The notes under the pieces: generated by a model | Seen by the model: only the letters and a program-made list of their open reading frames with translations | The model's database searches: none | What the model was told of the DNA's origin: nothing | Program-made: the position numbers and the translations under genes | Assembly: GCA_016939365.1 (NCBI GenBank) | Contig: JAFGHD010000092.1 | Coordinates: 1-47,663 of the forward strand | Length of the DNA: 47,663 bases | Source of the DNA: Bacteroidales bacterium | Lineage (GTDB): Bacteria > Bacteroidota > Bacteroidia > Bacteroidales > JAFGHD01 | Reading direction: 5' to 3' | Shown here: positions 1 to 7,957 of the stretch, in pieces | Layout of the letters: each line of letters opens with the position of its first letter | Position numbering within the stretch: the first letter of the stretch is position 1

Positions 1-33
1 CAGGCAGGCGAAGCAAAATCTTACAGATCAGCA

Positions 34-87
34 TATACTGACGAAATCAGGCAGTTTAAATTTGCAAACCTGATTTCCGTCAGTATA
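34..87. repeat. Imperfect inverted repeat at the window edge
   Basis: The arms are about 34-51 and 69-87 and pair over about 18 bases with one bulged base in the right arm. The loop of about 17 bases is AT-rich. The right arm runs into the first recognisable GH43 codons. A hairpin this near a contig end, inside a gene, is typical of a chimeric assembly or amplification join, but a natural hairpin cannot be excluded. Confidence 0.6.
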
Positions 88-88
88 C

Positions 89-766
89 ATGGTATATGCC
101 GACATCTCCCGGGAGGACCAGCCTACATGCCTCGGCTATTCCACCGGCACCTCCCCTTTCGGTCCTTATGCCTACGGAGGGGTGATCATCGACAACAGCG
201 GATGCAACCCGGGGAACTGGAACAACCATGGATCAATATGTGAATTCAGGGGCGAGTGGTACGTTTTCTACCACCGTTCCACCCATGGATGCAAGACCCT
301 GCGGAAAGCCTGTGCCGAAAAGATATCTTTCCTTCCGGACGGATCGATCCCGGAGGTGGAGATGACCTCGCAGGGGGCTGGTCCGCCCATGAATGCCAAA
401 GCCGTCACCGATGCGGCACGGGCATGTCTGTTACATGGATCTGTCCGTATCGAGACCATTGCCGATACGAATGAAATATTGTCGGGAATGTGCAGGGGCG
501 ATGCCGCCATCTTCAAATACCTGGATTTTGGCACAGGCATAAAGTCGTTCACGGTCTGCATCAGGTCAGATGCCGGGGGGAAGTTGCATGTCTTTTCAGA
601 TAAACCCTGGCATCAAAAGCTGGCCTCAGTTGAAACAGAAACCGGGACTGAATGGGAAGTCCTGACCGTTTCAGCGGAAGAGATCAGGGGTATCCATGCC
701 CTGTGGTTTCAGGCCACCGGGGGTGATGGTGCCCTGTTTGACATTGACTGGTTCAGGTTCGAGTGA
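89..766 (+). CDS. GH43-family glycosidase, C-terminal part (5' end missing or broken)
   Basis: The protein resembles the C-terminal half of Bacteroidota GH43 arabinofuranosidase/xylosidase-type enzymes that cut plant hemicellulose side chains. Family-like stretches are MVYADISRE (residues 1-9), YGGVIIDNSGCNPGNWNNHG (about 29-48), WYVFYHRSTHG and the PDGSIPEVEMTSQGAGPP segment. Residues about 115-225 look like a CBM6-type beta-sandwich, ending DIDWFRFE. The catalytic blades that should come before residue 1 are absent. The ATG at 89 is unlikely to be the true start: the family sequence should continue upstream, but the frame meets a TGA at 71-73 and the DNA there is an inverted repeat. This is either an assembly junction or a truncated gene. 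It converges on the CotH gene at 915. Family assignment is fairly sure; substrate is not. Confidence 0.75.
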   Translation: MVYADISREDQPTCLGYSTGTSPFGPYAYGGVIIDNSGCNPGNWNNHGSICEFRGEWYVFYHRSTHGCKTLRKACAEKISFLPDGSIPEVEMTSQGAGPPMNAKAVTDAARACLLHGSVRIETIADTNEILSGMCRGDAAIFKYLDFGTGIKSFTVCIRSDAGGKLHVFSDKPWHQKLASVETETGTEWEVLTVSAEEIRGIHALWFQATGGDGALFDIDWFRFE

Positions 767-860
767 ACATACCTTGTCCGATGATCGTGTATGCCCGATC
801 GCCGCGGACAGCTAAGGGAAGGGTTCCGATCAATTGTGTCAACTGAACAAACTGTTACCG

Positions 861-905
861 GACGGCAGGGCTCTGAATGCCTCTGGATTTATCCCCCTGT
901 CCGTC
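861..905. terminator. Hairpin between convergent genes, possible terminator
   Basis: GACGGCAGGG (861-870) pairs with CCCTGTCCGTC (895-905) with one bulged base, around a 24-base loop. It lies in the 148-base gap between the convergent GH43 and CotH genes, where a two-way terminator would be expected. No T-run follows on the plus side, so this is weak. Confidence 0.3.
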
Positions 906-914
906 AGGCCGTCC

Positions 915-3911
915 CTACCTGATGATAAACCTCCCGGAGGCCGTCGTACCGCTGGCCCTGTCGGTGATCCTGCATATATAAATCCCGGCGGGCATCTGAG
1001 CCCGGCTGATGAGAATCCGGTGTGCCCTGATGTCTGTCATATGCAGCATCTCAACTCCTGAATAGCTGAAAACGGTCATATCAATCGTGCTGAACCTCCA
1101 GTCAGGGTGGATCACGATCATTGCCGATTCGCTGAAGGGATTGGGAATGATATCGAAGCCGGGTTTACCCTGTGTGTAGCAGGATATGTTGCTGATGACA
1201 GGACTGTTCTCTTCGCCGGGTGTACCGTTTCCCTGCGAGGCTTTCCAGTTTTCGGGAAGTGCGTTGTCCAGGCCCGGATCGATCAGTTCCAGGGTGGGCC
1301 CGTTTCCGTCCGGATCAGGCGGCCAGGGGGGATCATCATCATAATGTACGGTATCTACAGGAATTCCTTCTGCATTGAACAGCCTGAGCAATTCGCCGCT
1401 CCCTTCAAAGCCAAAGCCAGTGGGACCCAACCAGTTGTCCACCTGAGGAAACAGGCTTTGAAAAGCTGCCGTATCGGAACAAAGAACCAGGTATCCCTCC
1501 GCACCGATCTGGGTACCCAGCGGGAATTCAAAGATGTGCTGGTCATCCCCATCGCGGAACTCCCATCCTGAGATATCCAGGGAATAGCTATGGGGGTTGT
1601 AGAACTCCAGCCAGTCGCCGGGATCGAAGGAAGGTGCCGAGTTATAGTTGATCTCATTGATCACGAGGCTGTCGGTGATCAACCGGGGCTGGAATATGGC
1701 ACATATGGTGTCTCCCTGCACCAGGTTCACAAACACCTCGCGAAGGGTGTCCGAGGGTGTTACGGTATGCTCGCCAAGTGCCCAGTGATCGAATTCATAA
1801 TACAGGTCCGATTCGATGGCGAGGAGCCTGACGGGTATTCCGCCATAATAAAGCCCTTCCCATGGGTATTCGTTCAGGACGAGAGAATTGATCTGCACCT
1901 GCCCCCCCTGCGGTGGGTCCACCCTGACTACAACGTCGTAAGGACCGGTAAGCGACCAGCAGTTGTTCATTCCGGAGGGCAGGACGCTGTTGCGTGTAGT
2001 GATAAAATCCCTTATCTTCTGCACGTTCTCGTGCCATTCTGTCAATAAGCCGCCCCAACGATTGACATGCCTGGGCATTTCGGGTTCGATCAGCATCTCG
2101 AGGCTGTCCAGCATATGGATCATCGACTCGGTTTGGAAACCAGTGTTCAGCAAGTCCGCATACCGGTTGATGTAATACTGGTCAAAACCGGGATTCTCCC
2201 GCAACTTGTTCAGTACTGTAATATGACCTTCGGGATCCTGCCAGCCGCTGGTGAGATATTCAGGGTAACAGGGGGCAACATAAGGATTCTGCCCTGGCAC
2301 ACCGGTATAGTTGATATAGTGTCCGAAAGTGGCATCCTCGTCCCAGAGGGTGTATCCCCATCTGAGATGAGTCCCTTCAGGACTGAGACCTCGCCACCAG
2401 CCGACATTCCAGTTGAGCCAGTCGGAACAGACGACGAAGGAATTGATGATCACATAATCCACCAGGCTGGTCGGATCGTATTGCGACCAAACGTACGAAT
2501 AATTGTCCGGATCACTCATGTCGTTATTCACAATGAATGAATGGAGGGCATTCCAGTCCTGGATGGCCTGCTGGCCCCCGTATTCCGGCCAGGTGGAGCC
2601 CCAGGTCATGATGTACTGAATGTGGAACTTATCCTGGTTGTAATAGTATTCCGTGAAGTCATGATCATTGACCTTCTCCCGGATGGAATAGACGCCCCAG
2701 AACTGACCGTTGGCAAACATGATACACCGGACGCCCCTGCGGACATCCAGTTTCATTCCCATCATGCATGCCTTGTCCTGGATAAAAATATCCCTCATAT
2801 GAGCACTGCTGTCGATACCGGGATAATTGTCGTCGCCGGCCGCCCGCAAAATGATCCGCTGGAACTCATTCCTGTCGGTCAGAGGAGCAAGCATATCCTC
2901 CTGCAGGGCATAATTGTAACCGCACTCATCACGGGTTACATAGTCGATGCTACGTTGCGGGTGCACCCACGAATCCTGGCCGTGTTCGTTGAATTCACCA
3001 TAAGCAGTTGTGGTTCTCACTCCCTCTGTGTTGAAATATTCGATGGAACCCTGCGGCCGGAGACTTGCATTTCCGTTCAGCAATTCCAGAAGCTGGTCAG
3101 CGGCTGATGAGATCACAACCAGGGAATAGGTCTCGTCGATGAAAAAAGTGTTGAACTCGATCAGGCCTGGCAGCACCATGGGATCGGTGCTGATCACCCG
3201 GGCTTTGAGAACTGTGGTGGTATTGATGACCAGAGGCTGCTCATAGACCGGCGATGTGCTGACCGGTTCCTTTCCGTCAAGGGTATAGTGGATGAAGGCA
3301 TCGGGCTCTGCGGAGGTGATCCCCACCGTTACCATACCGGTATAAAAACCTGCCGAATCGCTCATAAGCGGCCGCTCTGCATATCGGGAATAACAATTCT
3401 GACTGTTGTTGGATGTACCCGGTGTCGGGCTGACGAAAATACCCCAGGTTTGGCCGCCATCCTCCGACCTGCCCCTTGAATGGCCCTTCTGGGTGATCCC
3501 GAGTTCCACATGGTCAATGATATTCCCGAATATATCCGATAGTACGATATGCTCCTTCAATGCTTTGGTCTGTGTCAGCCTGAAGTTGGTATGATAATGG
3601 CCTCCCGAGATGTCGTCCCTGCCCGAGGCCCAGCACCTGATGAAGGTGTGGGACTGCATCACCGTCCCTGCCGGTATTTCCCATTTGGTGGTCTCAATGG
3701 TATCGTCGCTCAGGAAATAACCGCCGATATCCAGAGGGTTCGGCCCTGCATTGTACAACTCGAACCAATCCTCGAACTGCGAATAATTATCCGGAAAGCT
3801 GTTGAGGTTGGAGACGGAATATTCGTTGATCATGATCTGTGCCGGAAGGAAGCCGCAGAGCAGGCAAAAGCCTGTGAGCGGCATAATGCTGCAAATTTTG
3901 AATCGTTTCAC
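915..3911 (-). CDS. Secreted CotH-kinase/lamin-tail domain protein with T9SS sorting domain
   Basis: A 998-residue exported protein. Order: signal peptide 1-25 (GTG start at 3911, chosen because it supplies the MKRFK positive end); lamin-tail domain about 26-140; chitobiase/HexA-C-like beta domain about 180-245; CotH kinase-like domain about 310-600 with REK (411-413) and WDEDATFG (523-530), matching the catalytic Lys-type and metal-binding motifs of the family; a repeat-like beta domain ending CAIFQP; a second lamin-tail domain; and a C-terminal T9SS type A tail with IIPNPF and AGIYICRI. CotH proteins are known protein kinases on spore coats, but in secreted Bacteroidota proteins their targets are unknown. 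It stands alone: the next minus-strand gene upstream ends at 4168. A cell-surface or extracellular role is inferred. Confidence 0.88.
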   Translation of the reverse strand: MKRFKICSIMPLTGFCLLCGFLPAQIMINEYSVSNLNSFPDNYSQFEDWFELYNAGPNPLDIGGYFLSDDTIETTKWEIPAGTVMQSHTFIRCWASGRDDISGGHYHTNFRLTQTKALKEHIVLSDIFGNIIDHVELGITQKGHSRGRSEDGGQTWGIFVSPTPGTSNNSQNCYSRYAERPLMSDSAGFYTGMVTVGITSAEPDAFIHYTLDGKEPVSTSPVYEQPLVINTTTVLKARVISTDPMVLPGLIEFNTFFIDETYSLVVISSAADQLLELLNGNASLRPQGSIEYFNTEGVRTTTAYGEFNEHGQDSWVHPQRSIDYVTRDECGYNYALQEDMLAPLTDRNEFQRIILRAAGDDNYPGIDSSAHMRDIFIQDKACMMGMKLDVRRGVRCIMFANGQFWGVYSIREKVNDHDFTEYYYNQDKFHIQYIMTWGSTWPEYGGQQAIQDWNALHSFIVNNDMSDPDNYSYVWSQYDPTSLVDYVIINSFVVCSDWLNWNVGWWRGLSPEGTHLRWGYTLWDEDATFGHYINYTGVPGQNPYVAPCYPEYLTSGWQDPEGHITVLNKLRENPGFDQYYINRYADLLNTGFQTESMIHMLDSLEMLIEPEMPRHVNRWGGLLTEWHENVQKIRDFITTRNSVLPSGMNNCWSLTGPYDVVVRVDPPQGGQVQINSLVLNEYPWEGLYYGGIPVRLLAIESDLYYEFDHWALGEHTVTPSDTLREVFVNLVQGDTICAIFQPRLITDSLVINEINYNSAPSFDPGDWLEFYNPHSYSLDISGWEFRDGDDQHIFEFPLGTQIGAEGYLVLCSDTAAFQSLFPQVDNWLGPTGFGFEGSGELLRLFNAEGIPVDTVHYDDDPPWPPDPDGNGPTLELIDPGLDNALPENWKASQGNGTPGEENSPVISNISCYTQGKPGFDIIPNPFSESAMIVIHPDWRFSTIDMTVFSYSGVEMLHMTDIRAHRILISRAQMPAGIYICRITDRASGTTASGRFIIR

Positions 3912-4167
3912 GTCAAGGCTGTATATGTGAGCACAAAGTCAGTCAAAACCGAAAATTGACCCTGCGGGAATTATTCCACCATATCATGCGATTATGCGAA
4001 AGAAACGACGGTCTGTAAAAAGGCCGGATCAAACTGCAAACTGTATGTATCTTTTTCAGCGATACACGGGTACGCGATATCCCTTTTTATATCAAGACAT
4101 CAAAACACCCGGAAATGTTGCTTTCACCCTGCCAAACGACAGGCCGGATCCTTGCCGGGAGGGTTCA

Positions 4168-5988
4168 TCAGGCCTTGGCAGTGACCTTTTTGGGTTTTCT
4201 GTTCCGCACGTTCGTCAGTTTTTCATGCATGGCCCGCGCGGCAATCCTTCCGGCACCCATAGCCTGGATCACAGTAGCTGAACCGGTGACGATATCACCT
4301 CCGGCATAGACGAACTCCTTGGAGGTCTCCATAGTCTCCGGATTGGCTTCGATATAGCCCCATTTATTGCGTTTCAGATCGGGGGTGGACTGGAAAATGA
4401 TCGGATTCGGGCCGGTGCCGATGGCGATCACCACGAGATCGGTCTCGATAACAAACTCTGATCCCTGGATGGGTACCGGCCTTCTCCTTCCGGAGGCATC
4501 CGGTTCGCCGAGCTCCATCTTGATGCATTCCAGTGCCTTGACCGTATTGAAGTCGGTACCTATATAACGGACCGGGTTGGTAAGCAGTTTGAACCGGATA
4601 CCCTCTTCCTCGGCGTGATGCACCTCCTCCGCCCTGGCGGGCAGCTCATGGCGGGACCTACGATAGACGATGGTCACCTCACCCGAACCGGTGCGTATGG
4701 CGGTACGGGCACAGTCCATGGCTACATTTCCGCCACCGATCACCACCACCTTGTTGCCGTGAGGCATCGGTGTGTCGTACTCCGGGAACCTGTAGGCCTT
4801 CATAAGATTCATCCGGGTAAGGTATTCGTTGGCTGAAAATATCTTGCCAAGGCCTTCACCTTCGATGCCCATGAATCTGGGCAGGCCTGCTCCCACACCG
4901 ATGAACACCGCATCGAACTCCTGCAGCAACTCGTCAATGGTATACAGGGTGCCGATTACATGATTGGTCTCGATACGGACACCCAACTCCTTGAGATAAT
5001 TGATCTCGAACTGTACGATAGATTTCGGCAACCTGAATTCAGGTATGCCATAGGTGAGCACACCACCCGTCTCATGAAGGGCTTCGAAAACGGTGACGGC
5101 ATAGCCGAGCTGACGCATATCGGCAGCAACGGTAAGACCTCCCGGGCCGGAGCCGATCACGGCGATCTTCTGGCCGGTGTTGGATTTGACGATGGGCACC
5201 TTCACCAGATCCATCTTGCGCTCGTAATCTGCAACGAAACGCTCCAGCCGGCCGATGGCTACCGGTTTATCCTTGTGCCCCATGATGCATTTCGCTTCGC
5301 ACTGGTTCTCCTGGGGGCACACCCTCCCGCAAATAGCAGGGAACAGGTTGGTTTCCTTGATCCTTTTTGCGGCCTCATCAAATTTCTCCTCGGCGATAAA
5401 TGCGATGAAACTCGGGATGTCGACATTCACAGGGCACCCGGTAACACACTGCGGGTTTTTGCACTGCAAGCAACGGCCGGCCTCAAGAAGAGCCAGCTCA
5501 GTAGTATAACCGTAAGGCACCTCCTGATGGTTGTGCACCCTGAGGGTCTGATCCTGCTCAGGCATATCCTGCCGTGGGATCTTGAGCTTGATCCGCCGTT
5601 CGTCCTGCTTTGAGAGACCGTGCCATTCGCAACCGTACTTCATGCAGACATAGAACGGGATCAGTTTCGACAATGCGGAAATGATCACCTTTGCTAACGG
5701 CGATCCGCATTCACCACAGGTCATTTCCTTGACGACCAGTCCCTTCTTGCAGTGCGGGCAGATCAGGTCGTCAAGAATTTCACCATGCTTGATATCTGCC
5801 GATGATTCTACCTCGAAGACATCAAGGTAAGGGCTCAGCCTGAGATCGTGCTCCTCTCCCCTGAACCGTGCAAGAAACTCGATCTGCTTGTGATCCTTCC
5901 GCTCCACATTGAAACTGTGGTGACAATGAGGACAGTAAGTGTTGAGGTATGTCTTGAACTTTAAATACTTGACATCGTGCTCCAGCAT
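4168..5988 (-). CDS. nfnB: NfnB-like NADPH-binding subunit with N-terminal zinc-ribbon extension
   Basis: 606 residues. From about 150 on it matches the GltD/NfnB flavoprotein family: first iron-sulfur set C173, C176, C181, C185; second C220, C224, C230, C234; FAD-binding GSGPGG (279-284); NADP-binding GGGNVAMDCART (418-429). NfnB with NfnA couples NADH and reduced ferredoxin to NADP+ reduction by flavin electron bifurcation. The gene is often named glutamate synthase small subunit, but no gltB is here and an NfnA gene sits 20 bases upstream, so Nfn is the better call. Oddity: the usual protein is about 465 residues; here residues 1-140 are an added module with C19/C22, C77/C80, C91/C94 and C115/C120, clearly related to both halves of the zinc-ribbon protein at 6864-7736. 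Last gene of the operon. Confidence 0.85.
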   Translation of the reverse strand: MLEHDVKYLKFKTYLNTYCPHCHHSFNVERKDHKQIEFLARFRGEEHDLRLSPYLDVFEVESSADIKHGEILDDLICPHCKKGLVVKEMTCGECGSPLAKVIISALSKLIPFYVCMKYGCEWHGLSKQDERRIKLKIPRQDMPEQDQTLRVHNHQEVPYGYTTELALLEAGRCLQCKNPQCVTGCPVNVDIPSFIAFIAEEKFDEAAKRIKETNLFPAICGRVCPQENQCEAKCIMGHKDKPVAIGRLERFVADYERKMDLVKVPIVKSNTGQKIAVIGSGPGGLTVAADMRQLGYAVTVFEALHETGGVLTYGIPEFRLPKSIVQFEINYLKELGVRIETNHVIGTLYTIDELLQEFDAVFIGVGAGLPRFMGIEGEGLGKIFSANEYLTRMNLMKAYRFPEYDTPMPHGNKVVVIGGGNVAMDCARTAIRTGSGEVTIVYRRSRHELPARAEEVHHAEEEGIRFKLLTNPVRYIGTDFNTVKALECIKMELGEPDASGRRRPVPIQGSEFVIETDLVVIAIGTGPNPIIFQSTPDLKRNKWGYIEANPETMETSKEFVYAGGDIVTGSATVIQAMGAGRIAARAMHEKLTNVRNRKPKKVTAKA

Positions 5989-6008
5989 GGTACTTCGGAT
6001 TGTATGAT

Positions 6009-6833
6009 TTATCTGATGGAAAACAGGAGGGAGTCCTTCTCCTCTTTCAGGTAGAGGGAGTTCCGGTTGATCAGCTCGTCGAAGTCGACTTCAAATCCGT
6101 CGAAATCGGGGCCGTCGACACAGCAGAAACGGGTTTCATTGCTGACCCTGACCCTGCATCCGCCACACATTCCCGTCCCGTCGATCATGATAGGATTCAG
6201 GCTGACCATGGTTTTGATGTTGTGTTTCTTTGTCAGTTTGACGACATTCTTCATCATTACGATGGGTCCGATGGCATATACCAGCTTGATATCGTAACGT
6301 TCTTCGAGGTATTTACCGAGGGGGTCGGTAACGAATCCCAGCTGGCCGTAGCTTCCGTCGTCGGTGGTCACGACCAGTTCATCACAGATATGATCCATTT
6401 CATTTTCAAGAATGAGCATATCCCTGTCGCGGGCTCCCATGATGCCGATCACATAGTTTCCCGACTCTTTAAATGCCTTGGCCACGTGATGCAGGATGGC
6501 GACGCCTGTACCACCCCCAACCATGATCACCGTTCCGATTTTCTCCGCCTCGGCGGGCCGGCCCAGGGGGCCTACCACATCACGTATCATATCGCCCTCC
6601 TTCAGGGAACGCATAAGTGCAGTGGTCTTACCTACGACCTGGAATATGATGGTGATGATGCCGGCAAACTCATCTTTGTCGGCCACCGTCAGCGGTATCC
6701 GCTCCCCTGTCTCGTTGACCCTGACAATGACAAACTGCCCGGCCTTGACCTTTTTGGCAATTTTCGGGGCATTGATATCAAACCGTATGATGGTTCCCTG
6801 GGCCATTTCCTGTCTTCTGATGATCTGAAACAT
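6009..6833 (-). CDS. nfnA: NfnA-like FAD/NAD-binding subunit with [2Fe-2S] site
   Basis: 274 residues from the ATG at 6833; a TTG at 6854 would add seven residues, but the ATG gives the usual family start (MFQIIRRQEMAQGT). Ferredoxin-NADP reductase-like fold: FAD motif RIPLTVAD, NAD-binding MVGGGTGVAI, and a C-terminal DGTGMCGGCRV...FCCVDGPDFDG segment that fits the small [2Fe-2S] site of NfnA/PyrK-type subunits. In NfnAB this subunit binds NAD(H) and passes electrons to the large subunit. It lies 30 bases after the zinc-ribbon gene and 20 bases before nfnB, so the three are almost certainly co-transcribed. The alternatives, PyrK or sulfide dehydrogenase SudB, are less likely given the GltD-like partner next door. 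Confidence 0.85.
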   Translation of the reverse strand: MFQIIRRQEMAQGTIIRFDINAPKIAKKVKAGQFVIVRVNETGERIPLTVADKDEFAGIITIIFQVVGKTTALMRSLKEGDMIRDVVGPLGRPAEAEKIGTVIMVGGGTGVAILHHVAKAFKESGNYVIGIMGARDRDMLILENEMDHICDELVVTTDDGSYGQLGFVTDPLGKYLEERYDIKLVYAIGPIVMMKNVVKLTKKHNIKTMVSLNPIMIDGTGMCGGCRVRVSNETRFCCVDGPDFDGFEVDFDELINRNSLYLKEEKDSLLFSIR

Positions 6834-6863
6834 AACCGAAGAATTAATTAACAAGGCAATACG

Positions 6864-7736
6864 TCACCATTCATCGCTCTCTTCCAGCCTGATGGTCTGC
6901 AAATCCTCCTCGCTCAGGCCGTGCCAGCGGCAGCCTTTTTTGGTACACATATAGAAATCGATCAGCTTGGTGCTGGCGCTGATGTTGATCCGGGCAACCG
7001 GTGAGCCGCAACGGCCGCAACGTGTTGTGGGCTCCACCAGTGAACGGTCACAATGAAAACACTTCACATCGCTGACCACCTTATCCTCCGGAAGGAAAAT
7101 GGTGGAGCGGCTGGTAAAGACATTGAGATAAGGACTGAGCAACAGAAAACCTTCAGTTCCATTGGTTATCTTGAGTTTGAGCATTTCACCCTCGATCAGG
7201 CTTTTGCGGCAGTGGGGGCAGTAGCTCTGCAGAAAAGTTCCGGTCTCAATGATCTCTGTGTGCTCATTCCTCACTATTTCCACTTCCTTTAGAGGATGTT
7301 CGGCCATATGCTCCTCCCTGGGATACTTCCTGCCCCGGAATCCATACTCCTGATAAAGCTTCCTGAGGGCCTGCGAAAGGTCCTCAAATTCCACATAGTG
7401 GTTTTTACAACCTACCCGTGAACAAATACTCACCTTACCTCCCATATCCAGGTAAAAATCCACCATCAGGGCACCGCATGTCAGACATTCCGACTTGGCA
7501 TTCAACTCTTTACCGCAATGCGGACAGAAGAATCCCGCCACCTTGCCCTTGACCAGCGGTATATTGCAGGTATAGTTATAACTTCCGTAGATCGAGCTCA
7601 GATGGATCACCCCTCTTTTGCCTTCCATCTCGATATCCAGGCAGATGCTGGGCTGATTGTCAACGGGTTTGTTCTTATCCATGAATGACTCCCCGCAATG
7701 GGGGCATTTCAGGCTCAATGAAACAAATTCGTACAT
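6864..7736 (-). CDS. Duplicated zinc-ribbon protein, first gene of the nfn operon
   Basis: 290 residues of unknown function made of two related modules. Module A (about 1-130) has C11/C14, C71/C74, C84/C87, C105/C110; module B (about 160-290) has C173/C176, C226/C229, C240/C243, C264/C269. Both end with a C-x4-C pair followed by Asn/Trp-His. Module B closely matches residues 1-138 of the NfnB protein at 4168-5988: shared LSPYL.VF, CG.CGSP.A, KLI.FY.C and WHGLS. No enzyme motif, signal peptide or membrane segment. Four Cys pairs per module suggest two zinc sites (inferred). Position and shared module argue for a structural, assembly or regulatory role in the Nfn complex. A weak promoter-like box (TAAAATTG, 7779-7786 minus) lies upstream. 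Confidence 0.8.
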   Translation of the reverse strand: MYEFVSLSLKCPHCGESFMDKNKPVDNQPSICLDIEMEGKRGVIHLSSIYGSYNYTCNIPLVKGKVAGFFCPHCGKELNAKSECLTCGALMVDFYLDMGGKVSICSRVGCKNHYVEFEDLSQALRKLYQEYGFRGRKYPREEHMAEHPLKEVEIVRNEHTEIIETGTFLQSYCPHCRKSLIEGEMLKLKITNGTEGFLLLSPYLNVFTSRSTIFLPEDKVVSDVKCFHCDRSLVEPTTRCGRCGSPVARINISASTKLIDFYMCTKKGCRWHGLSEEDLQTIRLEESDEW

Positions 7737-7778
7737 ATCGGTTTTCCTTTTTTTCCAAACGGGTCACGTATTCAGGTA

Positions 7779-7786
7779 CAATTTTA
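7779..7786 (-). promoter_or_regulatory. Possible -7 box of the zinc-ribbon/nfnAB operon
   Basis: On the minus strand this reads TAAAATTG, one base off TAnnTTTG, about 43 bases before the start of the zinc-ribbon gene. I found no good -33 TTTG at the right distance. The 221-base gap 7737-7957 holds nothing else I can name. Confidence 0.3.
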
Positions 7787-7957
7787 CAATAAATTAATGG
7801 ATGTCACATGCAAATATCGCGCGATGCAGATTTAGTAACACCCCGGGAAATATGTATTTTTTTGAATATCAAATCCATCTAAATGATATCGGGGTCACAA
7901 TTTGTAGAGAGTTTAAATAACCGCACTGGCGGATGCATTTCTATGAAAGACAGGTGT

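Noticed and set aside
4021-4150. Ten-base direct repeat AGGCCGGATC at 4021 and 4141
   Set aside because: Too short; CCGGAT-type words are common across this window, and no further repeat structure was seen.
4168-5988. Naming the gene glutamate synthase small subunit (gltD)
   Set aside because: No gltB partner in the window, and an NfnA-type partner gene is adjacent.
6000-6851. 283-codon plus-strand open frame over nfnA
   Set aside because: Shadow of nfnA, which has intact FAD, NAD and Cys motifs.
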